A DNA stretch of 33,776 nucleotides, from NCBI GenBank assembly GCA_051880375.1, contig JBJENV010000009.1:1-33776 (forward strand), read 5' to 3'. The stretch is from SIG299 sp051880375. GTDB taxonomy: Bacteria > Bacillota > Clostridia > Lachnospirales > Lachnospiraceae. The position numbers and the translations under genes were made by a program. Positions within the stretch are counted from its first letter, which is position 1. Each line of letters opens with the position of its first letter. Positions 7,008 to 14,696 of the stretch are shown one piece after another. Below the pieces are notes generated by a model. That model searched no databases. It had not been told where the DNA came from and saw only the letters and a program-made list of their open reading frames with translations.

Positions 7008-9662
7008 GTGAAACCTTATGGTGTAAATGATTTAAGAAGAATGTACCTTGAATTTTTTGAGAGCAAGGAGCATTTACGTTTAAAGAGCTTTTCGTTGATT
7101 CCGCATAACGATAAGAGCCTTTTACTCATTAATTCCGGTATGGCGCCGATGAAGCCGTATTTTACCGGACAGGAAATTCCGCCGAGACGCAGAGTAACAA
7201 CCTGTCAGAAGTGTATTCGTACCGGTGATATTGAGAATGTCGGTAAGACGGCAAGACATCTGACATTCTTTGAAATGCTCGGAAATTTTTCGTTCGGCGA
7301 TTACTTTAAAAAAGAAGCTATTCACTGGTCATGGGAGTTTTTGACCGAAGTGGTAGGTCTTGAAAAGGACAGACTGTATCCGTCCATTTACTGTGAGGAC
7401 GAAGAGGCATTTAAAATCTGGACCGAGCAGGAGCATGTAGCACCGGAGAAGATTACCAGATTCCACCGTGACGAAAACGGCGATTGCGATAACTTCTGGG
7501 AGCACGGTGCGGGTCCTTGCGGTCCATGCTCCGAAATTTACTACGACAGAGGTCCGAAATACGGCTGCGGTAAGCCGGATTGTAAGGTCGGCTGTGACTG
7601 CGACCGCTTCATTGAGGTGTGGAACAACGTATTTACCCAGTTTGAGAGTGACGGGAATCATCACTACACGGAGTTGACGCAGAAGAACATTGATACCGGT
7701 ATGGGTCTGGAGCGTCTGGCTGTAGTCGTTCAGGATGTCACCTCGGTATTTGATATTGATACAATGAAAGCAATCCGTGACAAGGTTTGCGAAATGGCAG
7801 GCGTGACCTATCAGACCGACGACAAGAAGGATGTTTCGATACGTCTGATTACCGACCATATCCGTTCCGTGACCTTTATGACCTCCGACGGTATCATTCC
7901 GTCCAACGAAGGCAGAGGCTATGTACTCCGCAGACTGCTCCGCCGTGCTGCAAGACACGGAAGATTACTCGGTATCAACGGACTGTTTCTCGCAAAGCTC
8001 TGTGAAACCGTGATTGCAGAATGTAAGGACGGCTATCCGGAATTAGAGGAAAAGAGAGAATACATTTTAAAGGTTCTGACTCTGGAGGAAGAAAAGTTCA
8101 ACAAGACCATTGATCAGGGACTTGCTATTCTTTCTGAAATGGAGGAAAGCTGCAAAGCAACCGGTTCCAATGTGCTTTCCGGTGAGGATGCCTTCAAGCT
8201 TTATGATACCTATGGCTTCCCGATTGACTTAACCGAGGAAATTCTTGCAGAAAAAGGTTTCACGGTTGATATGGACGGTTTTAAAAAGGCAATGCAGGTA
8301 CAAAAGGATACTGCAAGAAACGCGAGAGCAACGACAAACTACATGGGTGCGGACGCAACCGTGTACGACGAAATTGATGCTGCTGTTACAACCGAATTTG
8401 TTGGTTATGAAAACAACAGCTATACTTCCGAAATCACGGTTCTGACGACAGAAACCGAACTGGTGAAGGATATTACGGAAGGACAGAACGCTACCATTAT
8501 TGTAAAGCAGACTCCGTTCTACGCTACCATGGGTGGTCAGCAGGCAGACAAGGGTGTCATTACGAAAGAGGAATCCGTCTTTGTTGTAACCGATACAATT
8601 AAGTTAAAGGGTGGAAAGGTCGGACATGTCGGCTTCGTGCAGAGCGGTATGTTCTCTGTCGGTGACAGCGTACAGCTTTCCATTGATGAAAAGAACCGTG
8701 CAGCAACCGGAAAGAACCACAGTGCGACACATCTGTTGCAGGAAGCACTTCGCGTAGTACTCGGCAACCACGTAGAGCAGGCGGGTTCCTTAGTAACTGC
8801 AGACAGACTTCGTTTTGACTTTACGCACTTCTCGGCAATGACAAAGGAAGAGCTTGCAAAGGTAGAAGCGATTGTCAATGAGGAGATTGCAAAGAACCTT
8901 CCGGTAGAAACTAAAGTAATGAGTCTGGAGGATGCAAGAAAGACCGGAGCAAAAGCACTGTTCGGCGAAAAATACGGAGATACCGTAAGAGTAGTCGGCA
9001 TGGGTGACTTCTCGAAGGAACTTTGCGGCGGTACGCATGTCACCAATACCGGCGTGATTTCCGTTTTCAAGATTTTATCCGAATCCGGTATCGCTGCCGG
9101 TGTCCGCAGAATCGAAGCTATTACCGGAGAGGAAGTATTTGCATACTATAAAAAACAGGAAGAGGAACTGCTTGCGGCTGCAAAAGCAGCAAAGACCGAA
9201 CCGGCTTTACTCGTAAAGAAGATTGAAGCAATGCAGGAAGAGCTTCGTGCAGCTCATTCGGAGAACGAAAAATTAAAGGCAAAGCTTGCTAACAATTCCG
9301 TGGGCGATATGATGAGCCAGGTAAAGGAAAAAGGCGGTGTCAAGTTACTTGCAGCTCAGATTCCGGACACCGATATGAACTCCTTAAGAAACTTAGGCGA
9401 CCAGATGAAAGAAAAGCTGGGTGACAGTGTCATTTTGCTTGCTTCGGCATTAGAAGGAAAGGTAAATCTGGTGGCTATGGCTACCGATGCCGCAATGGCA
9501 AAAGGTGCTCATGCAGGCAATTTAATTAAAGAGGTTGCAGTACTTGTCGGTGGTGGCGGCGGTGGCAGACCGAATATGGCGCAGGCAGGCGGCAAAAATC
9601 CGGCAGGCATTGCGGATGCGGTGAAGAAAGCTTATGAGGTTATGGAAACTCAGATAAAGTAG
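7008..9662 (+). CDS. alaS: Alanine--tRNA ligase
   Basis: Charges tRNA-Ala in two ATP-dependent steps and edits mischarged Ser/Gly. 884 residues, full length, starting at GTG 7008 with AGGAGG eight bases upstream. The class II catalytic core spans residues 1-250 (INSGMAPMKPYFTG, CQKCIRTGDIENVG, FEMLGNFSFGDYF, GMGLERL). Then come the tRNA-binding domain, the editing domain with HSATH (H571, H575) and CGGTH (C673, H677), which form the editing zinc site, and a C-terminal coiled/C-Ala domain ending with a glycine-rich VGGGGGGRPNMAQAGG. Around residues 184-196 there is a cluster of five cysteines (C.K.DC..GC.C); I associate such a cluster with clostridial AlaRS and suspect metal binding. Transcribed alone. 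Confidence 0.97.
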   Translation: MKPYGVNDLRRMYLEFFESKEHLRLKSFSLIPHNDKSLLLINSGMAPMKPYFTGQEIPPRRRVTTCQKCIRTGDIENVGKTARHLTFFEMLGNFSFGDYFKKEAIHWSWEFLTEVVGLEKDRLYPSIYCEDEEAFKIWTEQEHVAPEKITRFHRDENGDCDNFWEHGAGPCGPCSEIYYDRGPKYGCGKPDCKVGCDCDRFIEVWNNVFTQFESDGNHHYTELTQKNIDTGMGLERLAVVVQDVTSVFDIDTMKAIRDKVCEMAGVTYQTDDKKDVSIRLITDHIRSVTFMTSDGIIPSNEGRGYVLRRLLRRAARHGRLLGINGLFLAKLCETVIAECKDGYPELEEKREYILKVLTLEEEKFNKTIDQGLAILSEMEESCKATGSNVLSGEDAFKLYDTYGFPIDLTEEILAEKGFTVDMDGFKKAMQVQKDTARNARATTNYMGADATVYDEIDAAVTTEFVGYENNSYTSEITVLTTETELVKDITEGQNATIIVKQTPFYATMGGQQADKGVITKEESVFVVTDTIKLKGGKVGHVGFVQSGMFSVGDSVQLSIDEKNRAATGKNHSATHLLQEALRVVLGNHVEQAGSLVTADRLRFDFTHFSAMTKEELAKVEAIVNEEIAKNLPVETKVMSLEDARKTGAKALFGEKYGDTVRVVGMGDFSKELCGGTHVTNTGVISVFKILSESGIAAGVRRIEAITGEEVFAYYKKQEEELLAAAKAAKTEPALLVKKIEAMQEELRAAHSENEKLKAKLANNSVGDMMSQVKEKGGVKLLAAQIPDTDMNSLRNLGDQMKEKLGDSVILLASALEGKVNLVAMATDAAMAKGAHAGNLIKEVAVLVGGGGGGRPNMAQAGGKNPAGIADAVKKAYEVMETQIK

Positions 9663-9710
9663 TTTGAATTTCTGATGACATAAGTTCTGCTATATTTTAT
9701 AAAAAAGTAG

Positions 9711-9738
9711 TTGACGAATGAAAAAAATATGTTATAAT
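9711..9738 (+). promoter_or_regulatory. Sigma-A-type promoter of rpsU
   Basis: TTGACG (9711-9716), 16-base spacer, TATAAT (9733-9738). The leader before the ATG is about 70 bases and carries GGAGGGAGG at 9793-9801. Confidence 0.85.
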
Positions 9739-9813
9739 CTTCATAGTGCTTTTAAAAATACCCAAACAGTTGTATAGGCACAATACACAACTGGAGGGAG
9801 GTTAGGTGAGACA

Positions 9814-9990
9814 ATGTCAAATGTTATCGTAAAAGAAAACGAATCATTAGATAGCGCTCTCCGCAGATTCAAGAGAAACTGCGCGAAGGCAGGTATCCAG
9901 CAGGAGATTCGTAAGAGAGAGCATTACGAGAAGCCAAGCGTAAGACGTAAGAAGAAGTCTGAAGCAGCTCGTAAGCGTAAGTATAAATAA
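9814..9990 (+). CDS. rpsU: 30S ribosomal protein bS21
   Basis: A 58-residue very basic protein starting MSNVIVKENESLDSALRRFK and ending in RRKKKSEAARKRKYK, the standard S21 pattern. S21 binds the 30S platform near the 3' end of 16S rRNA. ATG 9814 has AGGTGAG at 9804-9810 close upstream and a stronger GGAGGGAGG further up. It has its own promoter and a strong terminator, so it is monocistronic. In Bacillus rpsU is followed by yqeY and then yqfA/B/C/D; here yqeY is missing and yqfC follows directly. Confidence 0.97.
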   Translation: MSNVIVKENESLDSALRRFKRNCAKAGIQQEIRKREHYEKPSVRRKKKSEAARKRKYK

Positions 9991-10002
9991 TCTTGTGCGC
10001 GT

Positions 10003-10035
10003 AAAACCCTTAGTCAATCGGCTAAGGGTTTTTTT
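10003..10035 (+). terminator. Intrinsic terminator of rpsU
   Basis: AAACCCTTAG (10004-10013) pairs with CTAAGGGTTT (10022-10031) around an 8-base loop and runs into a T tract to 10035. Confidence 0.92.
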
Positions 10036-10051
10036 CATCATTGTCTGCGGG

Positions 10052-10080
10052 GCATTTTTACGTCACACTCTACATATACT
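10052..10080 (+). promoter_or_regulatory. Putative sigma-E-type sporulation promoter of yqfC-yqfD
   Basis: GCATTTT (10052-10058), 14 bases, CATATACT (10073-10080). Against the Bacillus sigma-E consensus KMATATT-N14-CATACAMT this is 6 of 7 and 7 of 8 positions. The expected start, near 10087, leads straight into the yqfC start. No sigma-A-like pair is visible in the same gap. yqfCD belongs to the sigma-E regulon in B. subtilis, which supports the reading. An 8-base inverted repeat TGTCTGCG/CGCAGACA (10042-10049, 10090-10097) brackets it. Confidence 0.6.
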
Positions 10081-10104
10081 AGGGAAGAGCGCAGACACAG
10101 GTAA

Positions 10105-10476
10105 GTGGGTTTTGTGAAACAGGGAAAGCCAGGGCATAAACGAAACAAAAAGGAATTAAAGCCGTTATACCGCTACCTGGATGCCACGGAGCGGAAACGG
10201 AAGGCAGAGTACCGGTCCTTTACGGAACAGTTAAGCGAAGGAACGCAGATGACCGGTGACATCATTGCAGGTCAGCCGTTACTGTCCATGACGGGAAACC
10301 ACAGTATAACAATATCAAATTATCAGTCTATTTTAGAATATTCTACGGAACAAATCCGTATTTCCACAAAAAAGTGCCTTGTTATAATTATTGGAGAAAA
10401 ACTGTGCATCCGTTACTTTATGAAGGATGAGATAAAAATTGTAGGGAATATTTTTTCGGTTTCATATCAAAAATAG
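10105..10476 (+). CDS. yqfC: YqfC-family sporulation protein (YabP/YqfC family)
   Basis: A 123-residue protein. The C-terminal ~75 residues fit the YqfC pattern: a Pro/Leu-rich lead, then GNHSITISNYQSILEYSTEQIRI, then a beta-rich tail (IIIGEKLCIRYFMKDEIKIVGNI). The N-terminal 40 residues are very basic (KRNKKELKP, ERKRKAEYR). The start is uncertain: GTG 10105 is used here, but a second in-frame GTG at 10114 is equally plausible and neither has a strong ribosome site. It lies 10 bases upstream of yqfD, the universal partner. Expected role is mother-cell sporulation, acting with YqfD; the mechanism is unknown in the family. Confidence 0.85.
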   Translation: MGFVKQGKPGHKRNKKELKPLYRYLDATERKRKAEYRSFTEQLSEGTQMTGDIIAGQPLLSMTGNHSITISNYQSILEYSTEQIRISTKKCLVIIIGEKLCIRYFMKDEIKIVGNIFSVSYQK

Positions 10477-10486
10477 GAGAAGTCAC

Positions 10487-11719
10487 ATGGTAGAGAAATT
10501 ATTTTGGCTGATAAAGGGCTATGTGATTGTAGAGCTCTGCGGTCTGTACCCGGAGCGTTTTTTCAATTTGTGCAAAAGCAGGAATATTGCAATAACGGAT
10601 ATTTTTACGGTCGATACAAGCTGCTTTTGCAGAATTTCCTTAAAAGATTATAAAAACCTCCGTCCGGTGGCAAAAAAGGCACATTGTATTCCAAAAATCA
10701 GAAAGCGGGAAGGCATGCCTTTTTTAGTGAAAAGAGCTGCGGGAAGAAAAGGATTTCTGATAGGCTTTTGCCTGTCACTTATTCTGGCATGGCAGTGCTC
10801 ACTCAGAGTATGGAATATTGAAGTGTATGGTGGATTTTTACATACAAAGGAGCAGATTTTAGATTATCTGGAGGAGGAGGGAATTTCTGCGGGTATCCGT
10901 TCGAACGATATTGACTGCTTCGAACTGGAAAAGCAGATGCGTCTTCATTATCCCGATATCGGTTGGGTTTCCGCGGAAATAAAGGGGACAAATCTGTACA
11001 TTAATTTAAATGAATCCGTGATGCCAAAGGAAGCAGATGTACCGGAGGGCGAATATCATATTGTGGCAGCACAGGACGGTATAGTTGAGAAAATTTCGGT
11101 GAAAGCGGGTGTTCCGAAAGTTAAAAAAGGAGATACGGTACAGAAGGGAGATATTCTGATTTCCGGTGTTGTTCCGATTATCGGTGATAATGAGCTGCTG
11201 CTCAGGAAACAACCGCTGGCAGCACAGGGAGAAGTACTTCTTCGCAGCAGCTTTTCGTATTCAGCGGATGCCTCCATGTATTACACGAAAAAGACTGTGA
11301 CCAAACAGAAAAGAGGCATTCAAATCATGGTTCTTGGCAAGAAATTATTTTCATATATCCCTAGATATTCTATAGGTAAATATGATATAATGACTGTTGA
11401 TGTAAAACCTGTGATGTTTGAAGAATTTTCATTCCCGGTACGCATCAGGGAATACCGGCTTTTGGCATATGAGGAAACAAGGGAACGTTACACTGAGGAG
11501 GAAGCGGTTTCGCGTGCCGAAGAAAAACTTTCCGCCTTCCTCGCGGACTGGGAAAAGCAAAAGGTAGAAATTCTTTCTAAAGAGGTTTCCTTTGAGGTAT
11601 TTCAGAATGTATGTCAGGCGAGAGGAACCATTACAGCACGGGGAAATTTTATTTCCTATCAGGAAATTTCGGAAGAAGAATGGAGGACGGAATATGAACA
11701 TAGTGGAGACAATCCTTAA
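10487..11719 (+). CDS. yqfD: Sporulation protein YqfD (stage IV family)
   Basis: 410 residues; AGGAGA precedes the ATG. The N-terminal ~85 residues form a small domain ending in the basic RKREGMPF. A single membrane helix (about 89-107, GFLIGFCLSLILAWQCSLRV) follows, then an outer part with NIEVYG...T..QIL.YL.E.GI, the POTRA-like repeat typical of YqfD, then NLNE and VAAQDGIVEKISVKAG. Family members are made in the mother cell during sporulation. The 3' end overlaps the phoH start by 26 bases, so translation is coupled. Gene order yqfC-yqfD-phoH matches Bacillus. Confidence 0.92.
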   Translation: MVEKLFWLIKGYVIVELCGLYPERFFNLCKSRNIAITDIFTVDTSCFCRISLKDYKNLRPVAKKAHCIPKIRKREGMPFLVKRAAGRKGFLIGFCLSLILAWQCSLRVWNIEVYGGFLHTKEQILDYLEEEGISAGIRSNDIDCFELEKQMRLHYPDIGWVSAEIKGTNLYINLNESVMPKEADVPEGEYHIVAAQDGIVEKISVKAGVPKVKKGDTVQKGDILISGVVPIIGDNELLLRKQPLAAQGEVLLRSSFSYSADASMYYTKKTVTKQKRGIQIMVLGKKLFSYIPRYSIGKYDIMTVDVKPVMFEEFSFPVRIREYRLLAYEETRERYTEEEAVSRAEEKLSAFLADWEKQKVEILSKEVSFEVFQNVCQARGTITARGNFISYQEISEEEWRTEYEHSGDNP

Positions 11720-12821
11720 CATACCGGCAGAGCATATCCGGAATATGTTCGGACAGTTTGACACTCATGCAAAGCAGATAGAAAAAACGTTAGAGGTTAC
11801 ACTGATTTCCAGAGAAAACGAGTTAAAAATATTAGGAGAAGCAGGAAAGGTACAAAAGGCAAAAACGATTTTGGAGGAGCTTTTAAAGCTTTCCATGAAG
11901 GGCAATACAATTACCGAGCAGAACGTAAACTATGCGCTTGCGCTTTCCATGGAAAATCAGGTCGAAGCAATGGGAGAAATCGATAAGGACCTGATCTGCC
12001 ATACCATTCAGGGAAAGCCGATTAAGCCAAAAACGCTCGGACAGAAAAATTATGTGGATCTCATCCGCAAAAAGATGATTGTCTTCGGTATCGGACCGGC
12101 TGGAACCGGTAAAACGTACCTTGCCATGGCAATGGGCATTCAGGCGTTTAAAAATGACGAGGTCAGCCGTATTATCTTAACAAGACCCGCGATTGAAGCA
12201 GGAGAAAAGCTGGGCTTTCTTCCGGGCGATCTGCAAAGCAAGGTAGACCCGTACTTAAGACCGCTTTACGATGCGCTTTATCAGATTATGGGTCCTGAGG
12301 CGTTTCAGCGCAATATGGAAAAAGGCTTAATCGAAGTGGCTCCGCTTGCGTATATGCGCGGAAGAACGTTAGATAACGCATTTATTATTTTGGATGAGGC
12401 GCAGAATACAACACCGGCGCAGATGAAAATGTTTTTAACAAGAATCGGCTTCGGTTCGAAGGTTATCATAACCGGTGACTTAACACAGAAGGATTTGCCT
12501 TCGGGTGCCGTATCCGGACTGGATGTCGCGCTTCGTGTACTGAATCGTGTCGAAGAAATCGGATTTGCCTATCTGACCGGACAGGATGTTGTGCGTCATC
12601 CGCTTGTACAGAAAATTGTCAAGGCGTATGATGATTATGAAGAAAAGCAGGAACGCAGAAAACCTATGGAGGAACCGAAAGAAAAGCTTCCGCAGGTAAC
12701 GATAAGAAAAGAACCTGCCGTCAGACAGGAGAATCCGGCAGCAAACCCGTCTATGAAGAAAAATGAGAAAAAGCCGAATCACAATTCCGGCAGATATTAC
12801 AGTGTGTTAAGAAAAAAATAG
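11694..12821 (+). CDS. phoH: PhoH-family ATPase
   Basis: 375 residues from ATG 11694, chosen because GGAGG lies at 11682-11686 and MNIVETILNIP is the family start; the frame stays open to 11592. An N-terminal KH-like segment (about 25-90) precedes the RecA-like NTPase. Walker A is GPAGTGKT (134-141), the RPAIEAGEKLGFLPG motif follows, then Walker B IILDEAQN, and the sensor GDLTQKDLP. The C-terminal 60 residues are charged and low-complexity. PhoH partners YbeY in rRNA metabolism in many bacteria, and ybeY is two genes downstream, as in Bacillus. Confidence 0.93.
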   Translation: MNIVETILNIPAEHIRNMFGQFDTHAKQIEKTLEVTLISRENELKILGEAGKVQKAKTILEELLKLSMKGNTITEQNVNYALALSMENQVEAMGEIDKDLICHTIQGKPIKPKTLGQKNYVDLIRKKMIVFGIGPAGTGKTYLAMAMGIQAFKNDEVSRIILTRPAIEAGEKLGFLPGDLQSKVDPYLRPLYDALYQIMGPEAFQRNMEKGLIEVAPLAYMRGRTLDNAFIILDEAQNTTPAQMKMFLTRIGFGSKVIITGDLTQKDLPSGAVSGLDVALRVLNRVEEIGFAYLTGQDVVRHPLVQKIVKAYDDYEEKQERRKPMEEPKEKLPQVTIRKEPAVRQENPAANPSMKKNEKKPNHNSGRYYSVLRKK

Positions 12822-12842
12822 AGAATCAAAGGATGAAAGGAT

Positions 12843-14150
12843 ATGAATGAAAACACGAAAGTACGCTGCCGCATGTTGGGACATGCTCTGCTTTTACTGG
12901 CAGCGACAGGCGGAATGCTGTACTTTGTCAATGAAATTTTACTGGATGAAAATAAATGGAATCGAAACTACCTGCTTGTCAGTGGATTTTTTCTGCTGAG
13001 CATTCTTGCTTACTGTATTCTGCAGCAAAGGCGTCTGTTTCAGACAACTGCCGGCAGTCTGTTTTCAGTGGCATGTTTTGTGATTTCGCTCCTCATTCTT
13101 CTCCTTACGGAGAGTTATGTAAATTTCCCGGTATGGGTTGCCGGAGGAATATTGGCTGCGGCGCTCATTGACCGTAACCTTGGAATGTTGTATCTTTACT
13201 TTTTTACATTTCAGGCAATCTATCTGCAGGGAGGTTCGGTGAAGGGACTTGTGCTGCATTTTCTGGCAGCTACGGCAGTCTGCATCGTGATTCCGAAGAT
13301 GAAAAGCTGGTTATCCATGCTGTATGTCATGGTATTTGCCGGATCACTGATTGTGATATTGTCACTTGTGATGAACCGGCTGGAATTTCATCAGGATATG
13401 ATACTGGATGCTCTCCCGATTCTTGGAATTTACATGACCTGTATTTTTGCAGCTAAGGTATTCGGAATGTGGAAGAATACCGGAAGTCATTCTGACGGAT
13501 ATGAATATCTGGAACAGCTTGCGGAGGATACGCAGGCAGCGGAGGATACCAAGGTGGCAGAGAATACACCGTCCATAGTCATTACACAGTTTGATAAAGT
13601 ACTGACGGGACAAGCGAATACAACGGATTTTTCCGCTTACTGCAACGAATCAGCGGAGCTTCTTCTGCAGCTGAAGGAAAAGTCGAAGCATGCCTATGCA
13701 CATTCCAAACTGCTCGCAAAACTGGCAGGAGAGGCAGCGGAGCGGATTCAAGCCAATGCATCGCTCGTCCGTGCTGCGGCATATTATCACGAAATCGGAA
13801 AGCTTCGCGAGGGCGATGTTGCTGAACAGACACTTCTTATCGGCAAAGAGCAGGGATTTCCGACAGAGATGCTTGATACTTTAGAGGTTTTTGTAAAGAA
13901 AGAAACAAATACGATTCACTCGAAGGAAGCCGTTATTTTATTTCTGACTGATAAAGTTATTTCCATGTATATGTTTCTTCGAAAGTCCGGAACGAAAACT
14001 CCGGCATCAAAAATTGTAGACAATACAATGACCATGCAGATGATGCGCGGAGAATGGAACGATTCGGGACTCAGTATTACAGAGTGTACGATACTTCGAA
14101 ATTATTTTATTGAACAGCTGGAAATTCAGGATAAGAAACAAAAACAGTAA
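12843..14150 (+). CDS. PgpH/YqfF-like membrane HD protein, shortened and degenerate
   Basis: Lies between phoH and ybeY, the position of yqfF/pgpH (c-di-AMP phosphodiesterase). It is 435 residues rather than about 700, lacking the large extracellular 7TMR-HDED domain. Residues 12-210 give about six or seven helices. The soluble part (260-425) aligns with the HD domain: HAYAHSKLLAKLAGEAAERI and then AAAYYHEIGK. The metal-binding set is broken. The hallmark HD is H316-E317, the following ISH is LIG, and the QHHG region is VKKETN with no His pair. Asp370 is kept in LTDKV. It probably does not hydrolyse c-di-AMP but might still bind it. A small acidic repeat (AEDTQAAEDTKVAENT, 227-242) forms the linker. 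Confidence 0.8.
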   Translation: MNENTKVRCRMLGHALLLLAATGGMLYFVNEILLDENKWNRNYLLVSGFFLLSILAYCILQQRRLFQTTAGSLFSVACFVISLLILLLTESYVNFPVWVAGGILAAALIDRNLGMLYLYFFTFQAIYLQGGSVKGLVLHFLAATAVCIVIPKMKSWLSMLYVMVFAGSLIVILSLVMNRLEFHQDMILDALPILGIYMTCIFAAKVFGMWKNTGSHSDGYEYLEQLAEDTQAAEDTKVAENTPSIVITQFDKVLTGQANTTDFSAYCNESAELLLQLKEKSKHAYAHSKLLAKLAGEAAERIQANASLVRAAAYYHEIGKLREGDVAEQTLLIGKEQGFPTEMLDTLEVFVKKETNTIHSKEAVILFLTDKVISMYMFLRKSGTKTPASKIVDNTMTMQMMRGEWNDSGLSITECTILRNYFIEQLEIQDKKQKQ

Positions 14151-14182
14151 AAAGTTCTGGCTTTGAAAGGAGCTTAAGTGAG

Positions 14183-14680
14183 ATGACAGTACAAATTGAA
14201 AAAGAAACCGATACTTCGTTTCCCTTCTCAGAGGAGGAATATATCAGAAAGGTAATTGAAGCGGCGGTAGATTACGTTGATTGCCCGTATGAAACGGAAG
14301 TTGATGTACTGATTACGGATAATGAAGGAATTCATGAGATGAATCTGGAACACCGGGGCATTGACCGGCCGACCGATGTATTGTCGTTTCCGATGGTGGA
14401 ATATCATACTCCTGCGGATTTTGATACGCTAGAGGAAGAACAGCCGGAATGCTTTCATCCGGAAACAGGCGAATTACTGCTTGGTGACATTGTGCTTTCT
14501 TATGACAAAATCAAAGAACAGGCGGCAGAATACGGACATTCCGAGTTAAGAGAACTGTGCTTTTTAGTTGCCCACAGCATGCTTCATCTGTTTGGATACG
14601 ACCATATGGAGGAAGAAGAACGAAAACAAATGGAAGCAATGCAGGAAGAAATCTTAGAAAAACTCGGTATTTCGAGATAA
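14183..14680 (+). CDS. ybeY: Endoribonuclease YbeY (rRNA maturation factor)
   Basis: 165 residues, typical length. The zinc-binding motif HSMLHLFGYDH shows the three His of the H-x3-H-x5-H pattern, with Ser where Gly is common. GIDRPTDVLSFPM and GELLLGDIVLS are the other family signatures. AAAGGAG (14166-14172) precedes the ATG. YbeY matures the 16S rRNA 3' end and takes part in 70S quality control. Bacillus continues with dgkA, cdd and era; none is here, and the next gene is a flippase 16 bases downstream. Confidence 0.95.
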   Translation: MTVQIEKETDTSFPFSEEEYIRKVIEAAVDYVDCPYETEVDVLITDNEGIHEMNLEHRGIDRPTDVLSFPMVEYHTPADFDTLEEEQPECFHPETGELLLGDIVLSYDKIKEQAAEYGHSELRELCFLVAHSMLHLFGYDHMEEEERKQMEAMQEEILEKLGISR

Positions 14681-14696
14681 CGGACGGAGAACGGTT

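Noticed and set aside
7329..7958. A 209-codon minus-strand open frame inside alaS
   Set aside because: It lies wholly within the conserved AlaRS catalytic core, has no ribosome site or promoter, and encodes no recognisable family. It is a codon-bias shadow of alaS.
11363..11391. Internal promoter for phoH within yqfD (TATAAT at 11386-11391)
   Set aside because: The -35 position reads AGATAT, a poor match, so I cannot support a promoter, though phoH probably needs one.
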